Assembly (NCBI GenBank): GCA_937903135.1
Contig: CALDAH010000005.1
Location: 1 to 38,677, forward strand
Source of the DNA: an uncultured Alphaproteobacteria bacterium
Lineage (GTDB): Bacteria; Pseudomonadota; Alphaproteobacteria; Rs-D84
Direction of reading: 5' to 3'
DNA: 38,677 nucleotides
The notes below the pieces were generated by a model. It was not told the DNA's origin, made no database searches, and saw only the letters and a list, made by a program, of their open reading frames with translations. The translations under genes were made by a program, and so were the position numbers. Shown in pieces: positions 15,007 to 22,407 of this stretch; positions within the stretch are counted from its first letter, which is position 1, and the number at the start of each line of letters is the position of its first letter.

Positions 15007-15516
15007 TTAACTTTCTTTTATTCCGAACAGCGTGACGATATATTTTATATATTCAGTTGTCCAGCGTTCCAACCGTTTTGATGCCCCCATCGCAATTAGT
15101 GGTGCAGGGCAGGCGACTATTTTTATTGTCGGCATCTCGGTTCGCATTAGGTGCATGGCCCGGTTCATATGATCCTCGGTCGTGATAATAACAATACGAT
15201 CCAGGCCATTGCGATTAGCGATCTTTTTTATAGCAAGTGCGTTTTGATACGTAGACTTTGAATCAGATTCAATAGATACTTTTTTTGCCATCGTAACAGA
15301 TCCCTGTGCGCCGGCGCCGATTATATATAGGTCGGTATCCGGGTACTGGCGCAGTTTCTGCATGGCAAACGGGATGCGCCGGGCATCGCCCGTTAAAACA
15401 AATATGCTGTCGTCGGGCATTATTTCATTGCACGTGGTCGGAGCGGTTGATTTAAAAATTAACCCGCCCAATATAAAACAGCCGAATATTAAAAATGATG
15501 GAGTTAGAAATTTCAT
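15007..15516 (-). CDS. YdcF/SanA/ElyC-like DUF218 membrane-anchored protein
   Basis: The 169-residue protein has one N-terminal hydrophobic segment (about 5-22), then a DUF218 domain. Recognisable elements are SIFVLTGDARRIPFAM, LYIIGAGAQGS, SKSTYQNALAI (the ST.EN-like motif) and IVIITTEDHMNRAM. Members of this family affect envelope or peptidoglycan-precursor homeostasis in E. coli (SanA, ElyC), but no reaction is firmly assigned. Its stop/start junction with ftsX (shared base 15516) indicates translational coupling. The ftsE-ftsX-DUF218-plsC order is, as I recall, common in Alphaproteobacteria and suggests a cell-envelope role. Confidence 0.8.
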   Translation of the reverse strand: MKFLTPSFLIFGCFILGGLIFKSTAPTTCNEIMPDDSIFVLTGDARRIPFAMQKLRQYPDTDLYIIGAGAQGSVTMAKKVSIESDSKSTYQNALAIKKIANRNGLDRIVIITTEDHMNRAMHLMRTEMPTIKIVACPAPLIAMGASKRLERWTTEYIKYIVTLFGIKES

Positions 15517-16355
15517 TAACTGTTTTTAAGGATGTTTATTGTTGTACGCTTGGTTATCCATATCGCAAATATTGTAATAAATACCGGCATTAGGATTAGC
15601 AGCAGCCAGCCAATAGCCGATATCCCGAGCATTGCCATTAGACCAATGCGGGCACTGTGTGCGGCAGATAAAATTAATAATAACACAGGTGCGGCGATCG
15701 CAAAGCCGATTAGCCCCGCGACCAGGCATATCTTGGTTACGATAATCTGCATCTGGCGGGCAACGAATGCATCGGTTGCCCCGATTTGATTTAGAATTTC
15801 CAGCTCGCGGCGGTGCAGCATTGCGGTATTACGTGCAATATATGATATAGACGCGCCGATCGCCCCGAGGGTTAGCGTTAATACAATCCCTGCGATTAAA
15901 ATCATTTTCCAGCCGGCGGACGTTGAGGTTTTCAGCGCACTGGCATGCGTTAAAAATCGTGCGTGTTGGGATATTTCTTTGCCGACGGCGGTCATATCGG
16001 ATTTTGTTTTAAATTTAATTTCCCACATTTCAGGCAAATAGTTTTTTAACGCCCCGCCGCCCGATACCCATGGGCGCAGCATTGCGTTCATATCATCCGT
16101 TGTTATTTTTACAGATTCTGCGATTTTATCAGAATTTTCGGATAATATTTTTTCAATTTTCCCCGCGGTATCTGATTTGGTTGTCTGAACCGTGGCATAT
16201 AAATCCCATTGGGCGTTCCAGCGTATAACCCCTGTGCCAATGGATAATGCGATCCCAAGTGCCAGAACAGATAAAAATGTTAGTAATGACATAATCGCTG
16301 TCATAAACATAGACTGTTCGCGAAGTAGTGAAAATACCGTTTGTCTTTTTATCAT
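15516..16355 (-). CDS. ftsX: Cell division protein FtsX
   Basis: FtsX is the membrane half of the FtsEX ABC-type complex, which activates periplasmic peptidoglycan hydrolases at the septum. The 279-residue protein shows the FtsX layout. One helix lies near the N-terminus (about 17-40), followed by a periplasmic domain (about 45-145). Three more helices follow at about 150-170, 205-232 and 240-268, with the segment RRELEILNQIGATD between the second and third, typical of FtsX-like permeases. It overlaps ftsE by one base at 16355, so the two are co-translated. The periplasmic domain is fairly short; the hydrolase activator it contacts cannot be predicted. Confidence 0.9.
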   Translation of the reverse strand: MIKRQTVFSLLREQSMFMTAIMSLLTFLSVLALGIALSIGTGVIRWNAQWDLYATVQTTKSDTAGKIEKILSENSDKIAESVKITTDDMNAMLRPWVSGGGALKNYLPEMWEIKFKTKSDMTAVGKEISQHARFLTHASALKTSTSAGWKMILIAGIVLTLTLGAIGASISYIARNTAMLHRRELEILNQIGATDAFVARQMQIIVTKICLVAGLIGFAIAAPVLLLILSAAHSARIGLMAMLGISAIGWLLLILMPVFITIFAIWITKRTTINILKNS

Positions 16356-17137
16356 TATACATTCCCAATTTCGTCAAACTGTTTAGATAATTCTGTAAAA
16401 TAGTTTTGCGGTTTTGGACCTTTCCAGATTTTTTTCGGATCAGAATTCGTATCGGCGGATTTCCCGGCAAAGCTTAACCGATGGTTTTCAACGTTTATTA
16501 CCGGAAATTTATAAGTAGACATTAATTTTTTACTATGCGTTGCCAATATAATTGTTGTGCCGAACATTTTATTCATCTGAATAAACAGTTCCATTAGTCG
16601 GGCGGCATTATCATCGTCAAGGTTTCCGGTCGGTTCGTCGGCCAATAGTATCGCCGGCTGAATAATAATTGCACGGGCGACCGATACGCGCTGCTGTTGA
16701 CCGCCGGATAGTTCCCGCGGATTCGCGTCGGCATATTTGCCCAGGCCGACCCAGTCCAGGACCTTGTTTACCAATTTTTTTATCTTGGTTTCTGACATCC
16801 CGCGTACACGCAGCGGCAGGGCGACGTTATCAAAAACACTTAAATGCGATAACAGAGAATATTCCTGAAAAACAATTGCCATTTTATGGCGCAGCTTTGC
16901 AATATCGTCGCGGGTCATATCATCTGTGCTTTGGCCGAATAGTTTTATTTGCCCGCGCAGAGGTTTGTGCAGCTGATATATTAACCGCAGCAGTGTCGTT
17001 TTTCCCGCGCCGGACGCCCCCGATAGGAAATAAAACGCGCCCGTGCTGATATTAAATGATACGTCCGTTAATACCTCGTGGGCGTCATCGTATGCCGCGG
17101 CCACGTTTGCAAAAGATATAGATGTATTGTCTTCCAT
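16355..17137 (-). CDS. ftsE: Cell division ATP-binding protein FtsE
   Basis: FtsE is the cytoplasmic ATPase of FtsEX. All ABC motifs are present in the 260 residues: Walker A GASGAGKTT at about 40-48, Q-loop in VFQEYSLL, signature LSGGQQQR, Walker B ILLADEP followed by TGNLD, and the H-loop in ATHSKK. A C-terminal tail of about 40 residues after the H-loop region extends beyond the usual 220-residue FtsE. No obvious promoter box was found, but the gene is first in its operon: pal lies upstream in the same orientation with its own terminator at 17191. Together with ftsX, ydcF and plsC it forms an envelope/division operon. Confidence 0.93.
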   Translation of the reverse strand: MEDNTSISFANVAAAYDDAHEVLTDVSFNISTGAFYFLSGASGAGKTTLLRLIYQLHKPLRGQIKLFGQSTDDMTRDDIAKLRHKMAIVFQEYSLLSHLSVFDNVALPLRVRGMSETKIKKLVNKVLDWVGLGKYADANPRELSGGQQQRVSVARAIIIQPAILLADEPTGNLDDDNAARLMELFIQMNKMFGTTIILATHSKKLMSTYKFPVINVENHRLSFAGKSADTNSDPKKIWKGPKPQNYFTELSKQFDEIGNV

Positions 17138-17186
17138 AATAAAAAATATTAGTAAAAAAAGATTTTCGGGTCAATCGCTTTTAGCA

Positions 17187-17214
17187 ATAAAAAATCCGCC
17201 ATTTAGCGGATTTT
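17187..17214 (-). terminator. Terminator of pal
   Basis: The arms AAAATCCGC (17191-17199) and GCGGATTTT (17206-17214) flank a 6-base loop just beyond the pal stop codon on the minus strand. The upstream A residues become a T tract on that strand. Confidence 0.85.
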
Positions 17215-17218
17215 ATTC

Positions 17219-17614
17219 TTATTTAACCTTTGTTGTGGCGTTACGATTTTTCGCCCAGACCTTTTCGCCCGTTCCCGGGTATTGTGGGTTTTCTTTGCCG
17301 TATGATATTGTTTTAATTCTTTCTGGTTCAATACCTTCGCGGATTAAAACATGCGCGGCATTACCTGCACGCAGTGCACCAAGTGCCAGGTTATATTCGG
17401 TTGACCCGCGTTCGTCACAGTGACCTTCCATAACTACGTTAATTTCAGGGTTTTTCTTCATATATAACGCTTGTGATTTCAGATCATCGCGGGCCGCGTC
17501 TGATACCACGGCAGAATCAAATGCATAAAATACTTTTTCATTATCAATTTTATCCGGTGTCCCGGCACAGGCCGCCAGGCCAAGTAAACCAATGGTTAGA
17601 GCAACTTTTTTCAT
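17219..17614 (-). CDS. pal: Peptidoglycan-associated lipoprotein Pal
   Basis: Pal is the outer-membrane lipoprotein that binds peptidoglycan and is redistributed by TolB and the TolQRA motor. The 131-residue protein has a lipobox (LAAC, lipidated Cys16), then an OmpA C-terminal domain: VFYAFDSAVVSDAARDDL, VVMEGHCDERGSTEYNLAL (about 60-78) and GALRAGNAAHVLI. The Asp and Arg that bind diaminopimelate in this domain are present (CDERG and ALRA). The linker between Cys16 and the domain is only about 10 residues, shorter than in E. coli Pal. It is transcribed separately from tolB. Confidence 0.93.
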   Translation of the reverse strand: MKKVALTIGLLGLAACAGTPDKIDNEKVFYAFDSAVVSDAARDDLKSQALYMKKNPEINVVMEGHCDERGSTEYNLALGALRAGNAAHVLIREGIEPERIKTISYGKENPQYPGTGEKVWAKNRNATTKVK

Positions 17615-17651
17615 GTCGTATCCTTTTGAAAATACATAACTTAACGATATA

Positions 17652-17681
17652 AATTTAGCAGATTTTAAAAAATGATGTCAA
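17652..17681 (-). promoter_or_regulatory. Candidate pal promoter
   Basis: On the minus strand a perfect TTGACA (17681-17676) is followed after 18 bp by TAAATT (17657-17652). The leader is about 30 bases and carries AAAAGGAT near the start codon. Confidence 0.5.
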
Positions 17682-17699
17682 TATTTGATTTTATATTGT

Positions 17700-17728
17700 T
17701 TGGAAAGATATAAAAAATGTGATATAAT
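17700..17728 (+). promoter_or_regulatory. Promoter of the outer-membrane barrel gene
   Basis: TTGGAA (17700-17705) and TATAAT (17723-17728), with TG one base upstream of the -10 box, are spaced by 17 bp. A TAGGGAGA site precedes the start at 17758. Confidence 0.7.
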
Positions 17729-17757
17729 TTAGGAAAACATTAGGGAGATTTTTTATA

Positions 17758-18474
17758 ATGATTAAATTGGTTTCTGTTAGTTTATTGGCTGTTTTAGTAT
17801 CATCTGCGTCATTTGCAGCGCCAAGTTATATTACGCGAAACAGCGACGGTGGTTATAATGTTACATATGATTACCGCGACAAAGCAAAAAGCGGTTGGTA
17901 TGTTACGGCCCGGGCCGAGCTGAGCTTTTTAAACTGGAAAAATAAATACAGTACCGATGACGATTATATCGGGGACGCGAAGTATGATAGCGATAAATAT
18001 TCATTTGAACCGGTATTTGGTGGGAATTTATCCGCCGGGTATCATTTCGGATATTTTTGGCGCGGCGAGGTTGAGGCCGGCTATATCGGATACTTTAACG
18101 ACAAAGACTCGGCGTCTGAATTTGAACTCTCTGTTCCGTATTTAATGGCGAACGGGTATTATGATTTTGCAAACGGTTTGTATGTCGGGGCGGGCGCAGG
18201 TATTGCGATGCCAACAACAAAACTTAGCGGCGTTATATTTTCCGAACGCGAATCCAAGACAGAGGTTTCACCGATGGCAGGGGTTATGCTGGGCTGGGCA
18301 CATAAGCTAGATGATAACCTGGTATTAGATATTCGCTATCGCCTGGCCGGATTCGGGGGAACAAAGCAAAAGATTGATTTCATAGACGGTCGTGATTTCC
18401 CGCATTATCTGGAAAACAAAATCGGATTAGTTTTGGATAATTCAATATCGCTGGGGCTGCGGTACGAATTTTAA
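17758..18474 (+). CDS. Outer-membrane beta-barrel protein
   Basis: The 238-residue protein has a Sec signal peptide (about 1-20, ending SFAA). The mature part has alternating hydrophobic and polar strands rich in Gly, Tyr and Phe, such as AGYHFGYFWRGEVEAGYIGY, LYVGAGAGIAMP and GVMLGWAHKL. It ends SLGLRYEF, a C-terminal Phe strand signal read by the BAM complex. The size fits an eight-stranded OmpA/OmpW/Omp25-like barrel without a periplasmic domain. It lies 81 bp upstream of the first fibre-like gene with a strong promoter of its own. Whether it anchors or exports those proteins is unknown. Confidence 0.78.
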   Translation: MIKLVSVSLLAVLVSSASFAAPSYITRNSDGGYNVTYDYRDKAKSGWYVTARAELSFLNWKNKYSTDDDYIGDAKYDSDKYSFEPVFGGNLSAGYHFGYFWRGEVEAGYIGYFNDKDSASEFELSVPYLMANGYYDFANGLYVGAGAGIAMPTTKLSGVIFSERESKTEVSPMAGVMLGWAHKLDDNLVLDIRYRLAGFGGTKQKIDFIDGRDFPHYLENKIGLVLDNSISLGLRYEF

Positions 18475-18504
18475 GAAAATCAGGAAAACGCCAAGGTAAT
18501 ATTG

Positions 18505-18534
18505 TTGACCCGATTTACCAATTTGTGATAGGAT
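18505..18534 (+). promoter_or_regulatory. Candidate promoter of the fibre locus
   Basis: TTGACC (18505-18510) and TAGGAT (18529-18534) are spaced by 18 bp in the gap between the barrel gene and the first fibre gene. No terminator is seen after the barrel gene, so read-through is also possible. Confidence 0.45.
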
Positions 18535-18555
18535 GGGAAATAGGTAGAGAGAAAT

Positions 18556-19959
18556 ATGATAAACGAACTGAAAATATCAACGCTTACGATTATCAGCGTG
18601 TTATGTACGGTAATGGCATCGGGCGCATATGGCGCATCGTCTGTTCGTTCATTTGGCGGGGCGACCACATATTCCAGCGCGGGCGCGGCCAGTGCGGCCA
18701 ACACATCGTCGCCGGCATCAGGGACGTCGGCATCGGCCGGTACGGCGGCCCGGGGCGGATCGCTGCGCGTAAATTCATCTGGGAATAAAACCGGGACGGC
18801 GGTTAAGCCTGCCACGCCGTCGTCCGGGGGAAATCGTGTTTCGTCAATGCCGCGATTGTCAATTGGTAAATATCTCGGGGGTGGCGTATCCGTTAGTGGC
18901 GGCAGCTCTGCGCGGCCACAATTACCGGGCGGATCGGGCGGCAATTCCGGCAGCAGTGGCGGTTCGAACCCCGGGCTGTCTGGCGACATAGAAGCGGATA
19001 TTAATAACCTGCAAACGGCGGTTGAAAAATTGGGTGAAACCACAACCCGGCTATTGGATGATGTGGCCGGATTGGCGCAGGACAAACAGGATTTGTTATT
19101 AAACGGTGATATAATATATGTCGCGGAAAATAATGAGCTAATGGTGGACGTCGCCGCACTTACGGACGAATTAGAAAAGGCCGGATTTAATTCTGCGAAA
19201 TTAGAGATTGATTATCAAAATGATTCATTGGTTTGGAAATATGAAAATGAATCAGACTGGAAGGTTTTAGTCACCCGCGCACAGCTGCTAGGGGATATTG
19301 AAACGGATATTAGCGGTATTAATACCAACCTAACCAAGGCGATTGATGACATCGCCGCGCTGACACAGCGTTTGGATAATGTTGATACCCAGATCGCAAC
19401 TATGCCAACGGCGGATGATTTAGCGAAACTGGCCGCAAAGGAAGATGTTGACGCGTCAATCGCCGAGATAAAGACGACCATTGAACAAATTCAGGCGGGC
19501 GAGGGCGTAGAGCTAAATGACTATGTAAAGAAGACCGAACTGGCCGCGGCGGATTATGCAACAAACACTGCCGTTACGACCGCACTTTTGACCAAGGCGA
19601 ATAACGATACCGTAGAAGGGATTCAGAAAAACGTTGCGGCGTTGGATACGGGCCTGGCGTCTGCGATTGCAACGGCCGACGCGGCAAAGACGGCCGTCGC
19701 CGGAAAGCAGGATGCGTTAACATTTGATGATACACCCCGGGCGGGATCTGAAAACCCGGTTACATCGGGCGGTATATTTGCAGCAATTGCCGCCGTTGAA
19801 ACGGGCAGCAGCAGTGCATTGGATAATTATGTAACAAAAGACGAACTATCGGCTGAATTGGATATTCCGACCGCGGGTGGTACATATATGCTAACGATTA
19901 ATAATGGTCAAAAACAGTGGATGCCGGTCACAATCGTTACCGACATAACAGAGGAATAA
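18556..19959 (+). CDS. Secreted Ser/Gly-rich coiled-coil fibre-like protein A
   Basis: The 467-residue protein has a signal peptide (about 1-26, ending SGAYGA). A low-complexity Ser/Gly/Ala/Thr region follows to about residue 140, with stretches such as GGSGGNSGSSGGSN. Then comes heptad-rich coiled coil (about 145-180 and 240-320), broken by an AENNELMVDVAALTDELEKA-like folded insert. A phage-tail-fibre-type repeat lies near 385-410 (GKQDALTFDDTPRAGSENPV then TSGGIFAAI). It ends GGTYMLTINNGQKQWMPVTI, resembling the C-termini of the next two genes. I recognise no named family. It looks like a trimeric or fibrous surface or extracellular protein. Base composition in the Ser/Gly part is more GC-rich than in its neighbours. 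Confidence 0.72.
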   Translation: MINELKISTLTIISVLCTVMASGAYGASSVRSFGGATTYSSAGAASAANTSSPASGTSASAGTAARGGSLRVNSSGNKTGTAVKPATPSSGGNRVSSMPRLSIGKYLGGGVSVSGGSSARPQLPGGSGGNSGSSGGSNPGLSGDIEADINNLQTAVEKLGETTTRLLDDVAGLAQDKQDLLLNGDIIYVAENNELMVDVAALTDELEKAGFNSAKLEIDYQNDSLVWKYENESDWKVLVTRAQLLGDIETDISGINTNLTKAIDDIAALTQRLDNVDTQIATMPTADDLAKLAAKEDVDASIAEIKTTIEQIQAGEGVELNDYVKKTELAAADYATNTAVTTALLTKANNDTVEGIQKNVAALDTGLASAIATADAAKTAVAGKQDALTFDDTPRAGSENPVTSGGIFAAIAAVETGSSSALDNYVTKDELSAELDIPTAGGTYMLTINNGQKQWMPVTIVTDITEE

Positions 19960-20048
19960 AAATATATACAACAGAATTTTGTACCGATATTTTCCGCCAT
20001 AGAAAATAGAAGTCAAAGTGTAAGCAAAAAAAGAAAGGAAAGAGAAAA

Positions 20049-20990
20049 ATGAAAGTAAAAAACATCGCTTTTTCTGGGTTTATGGCGGCGATATTGGTAT
20101 CTAGCAGCGCTGCGTTCGCGGTTGATATAGCCAGCAAGACTTATGTTGATAATAAAACCGCAAGTGTTGTAAACGCATCATTGCAAGATGGGGCGATCAA
20201 AGATGCTTTGGACGCCAAGGCGGATCTGGCGGATGTAGAAGAATTGCAGCAAACGGTCGGTTCAATTGATACCACAATAGACAGCAAGATTCAAAACAAG
20301 GCAGATAAGGTCGCGAATGTAACCGCTGAAAACGCGGGCGGTATCGCAACGGTTGCGGCAGGTGGCGGATATGCAATGTCCGATACTAAGATATCTGATC
20401 TGGCGACCCAGGAATCAGTTGATGATTTAAGCGATACAGTAACTGAACACACCACAACAATTCAGCAGCATACACAGACAATTAATCAATTACCGACAAC
20501 TATCCAAAATACGGTTGTAAATCAATTACAGACGGCCGATAGCGCAATTAATACAGCCCTGAACGGCAAATTGGATGCCAAGGCGGATCTGGTTAGCGTT
20601 GATGCAGCGGCCGCAGGGAACATCGCAACGGTTGATGCCACCGGTCAGTATCAGGTTGGCACGATAAAGGCGACGGATCTGGCAACTAAATCAGAGGTTG
20701 CAACAACAATCGCAGACGCGATTAAAGATAACGAGGTAATCGCTGGTGCAATTGATTCTGCGATCGCGGATGAATTGGGCACAAACGGTACAATCACCAA
20801 CGCAATTGATGGTGCGATATCCGATGCGGTTGCCGAAGGGGGCGATGTTTATAATGCTATGATTCCGCGCCCACAGCCTGGATGCAGCGCAGCGTCGGGC
20901 ACGTGCGTATTATCGGTTAATACCAACGGTGACCTGGCATGGGTAAATGTTACCACAGACACAGATGGCACAACAACCACTGGCAATTAA
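20049..20990 (+). CDS. Secreted coiled-coil fibre-like protein B
   Basis: The 313-residue protein has a signal peptide (about 1-24, ending AAFA) followed by VDIASKTYVDNK, a start shared with the next two genes. A repeated module of about 40 residues occurs twice: KADKVANVTAENAGGIATV then GGYAMSDTKISDLAT, and a diverged copy, KADLVSVDAAAAGNIATV then GQYQVGTIKATDLAT. Long stretches of T/Q/N/I-rich heptads between them (TEHTTTIQQHTQTINQL) predict coiled coil. The C-terminus has IPRPQPGCSAASGTCVL and a conserved Trp. The start follows AAAGGAAAGAGAAAA. It is very acidic and Lys/Arg-poor, as expected of an extracellular fibre. No function can be assigned from sequence. Confidence 0.7.
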   Translation: MKVKNIAFSGFMAAILVSSSAAFAVDIASKTYVDNKTASVVNASLQDGAIKDALDAKADLADVEELQQTVGSIDTTIDSKIQNKADKVANVTAENAGGIATVAAGGGYAMSDTKISDLATQESVDDLSDTVTEHTTTIQQHTQTINQLPTTIQNTVVNQLQTADSAINTALNGKLDAKADLVSVDAAAAGNIATVDATGQYQVGTIKATDLATKSEVATTIADAIKDNEVIAGAIDSAIADELGTNGTITNAIDGAISDAVAEGGDVYNAMIPRPQPGCSAASGTCVLSVNTNGDLAWVNVTTDTDGTTTTGN

Positions 20991-21012
20991 AAAAAATTAA
21001 AAAGGATAGAAT

Positions 21013-22305
21013 ATGAAAAAATTAACGGCAGGGATATTTACTGTATTGCTAGGGGTCGTAAGTGTCGGGGCAGCGAACGCCGAGATTACATCAAAGGCAT
21101 ATGTTGATGGTAAATTTAATCCGTTATCCGCAACCGTTACAGATTTGCAGAAAACGGTAACTGAAAACGAAGCCGCGTCGGGAAATAATGCCGTAGCGAT
21201 TGAAGATATTAACAAGCAGCTGGACACTAAGGCTGATTCCGCCGACGTAACAGCATTAACGGGTCGCGTTACGGTAAACGAAGGTGCGATCAAAACTTTA
21301 AACGGGACAGCGGAAACCGAAGGCAGCGTTGCGCAAAAAATCACAAGCGCATTGGGGGGATATGCAAAATCTGATGATGTAACGCAGGAAATTACTACTG
21401 CAACGCAGGGACTGCTGTCGGCATCCGATGCGGATAAAGCATATGCACCGATCGCAACCAAGAACGCAGTTGATACTTTAACGGGGGGGGCAGATGTCGT
21501 TGGCAGTATTGCTAATACATTACAGCCGTATGCCAAAACCGCAGATGTAACAGCAGATATTGACGCGGCAAAGACGGCGGCGGCAACAGATGCCCAGTCC
21601 AAGGCCGATGCGGCCCAGTCCGCGGCCGAGGCAACCGCAAAAAATTATACCGATGGTCAGATAACAACTGTAAACGCAAATCTGGGGAAAAAAGCGGATA
21701 AGGTTGCAAATGTTACAGCTGAAAAAGTTGGCAGCATCGCAACGGTTACCGCCGATGGTGGATATGAAATGGCGGATACTAAAATCACTGATTTAGCGAC
21801 GTCGTCACAATTAAACACCGCGAAATCAGATGCGATCGCCACCGCCGCAGCGGATGCAACAACAAAAGCGGATGCAGCATTGGAATCGGCCAAAGAATAT
21901 ACCGATACAGAGGTCGGCAAGGTTGATGCAAAATTAGCAGATTATGCGACGACCGCTGCAATGACAACAGAATTGGGCAAGAAGTTGGATACAACCAAAT
22001 ATAACACAGAGGTCGGGACAGTATCGGCCGAGAATATGGGCAGCACAACCGCCACAACAGTTGTCGCCGGTATTAAAGAGGCAAATGACGCGGTTAAGGC
22101 AAATGATGCCCGTATTACAGAAAATACAACCAAAATAGAAGAGCAGTTGGGTACGCTGGGCGACGACGTTGAAAGCAGATTGCCACGCCCAGAACATGGC
22201 TGTGAAGATCCGCGAAACAAATGCGTATTGGTATCGGCGGGCAAGGGTAATTATACGTGGGAGCTAATTTCACGTGGTGATAACGAAACCGGCGGTGCTG
22301 AGTAA
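21013..22305 (+). CDS. Secreted coiled-coil fibre-like protein C
   Basis: The 430-residue protein is a paralogue of the gene 22 bp upstream. It has a signal peptide (about 1-23, ending AANA), the shared start AEITSKAYVDGK, then long Ala/Thr/Asp/Lys-rich heptads (TDAQSKADAAQSAAEATAK). It carries the module KADKVANVTAEKVGSIATV with GGYEMADTKITDLAT, close to the copy in gene B at both protein and DNA level, pointing to duplication or exchange. The C-terminus is LPRPEHGCEDPRNKCVL followed by a Trp, with the same Cys-x8-Cys plan as gene B. AAAAAGGATAGAAT precedes the start. A perfect hairpin at 22321-22350 follows the gene. Confidence 0.72.
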   Translation: MKKLTAGIFTVLLGVVSVGAANAEITSKAYVDGKFNPLSATVTDLQKTVTENEAASGNNAVAIEDINKQLDTKADSADVTALTGRVTVNEGAIKTLNGTAETEGSVAQKITSALGGYAKSDDVTQEITTATQGLLSASDADKAYAPIATKNAVDTLTGGADVVGSIANTLQPYAKTADVTADIDAAKTAAATDAQSKADAAQSAAEATAKNYTDGQITTVNANLGKKADKVANVTAEKVGSIATVTADGGYEMADTKITDLATSSQLNTAKSDAIATAAADATTKADAALESAKEYTDTEVGKVDAKLADYATTAAMTTELGKKLDTTKYNTEVGTVSAENMGSTTATTVVAGIKEANDAVKANDARITENTTKIEEQLGTLGDDVESRLPRPEHGCEDPRNKCVLVSAGKGNYTWELISRGDNETGGAE

Positions 22306-22320
22306 TATATTTATAGATGT

Positions 22321-22350
22321 TGTTATGCAGGGGAAATCCCCTGCATAACA
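22321..22350 (+). other. Perfect 13-bp hairpin without a T tract
   Basis: TGTTATGCAGGGG (22321-22333) and CCCCTGCATAACA (22338-22350) pair perfectly around AAAT. The 3' side is GGTGGTTTATGG, so this is not a classical intrinsic terminator. It may be an mRNA-stabilising or processing hairpin between fibre genes C and D, or a protein-binding palindrome. Confidence 0.6.
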
Positions 22351-22407
22351 GGTGGTTTATGGAACAGGCGGACGGATAACGATAATATAATTAGATAAAT
22401 TTGAATT

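Noticed and set aside
18480..19085. 201-codon Pro-rich frame antisense to fibre gene A
   Set aside because: It is a shadow of the Ser/Gly-rich coding sequence on the plus strand, with no start signals.
20997..21602. 201-codon Ala/Val-rich frame antisense to fibre gene C
   Set aside because: It mirrors the repetitive Ala/Thr codons of the real gene and has no independent promoter or ribosome-binding site.
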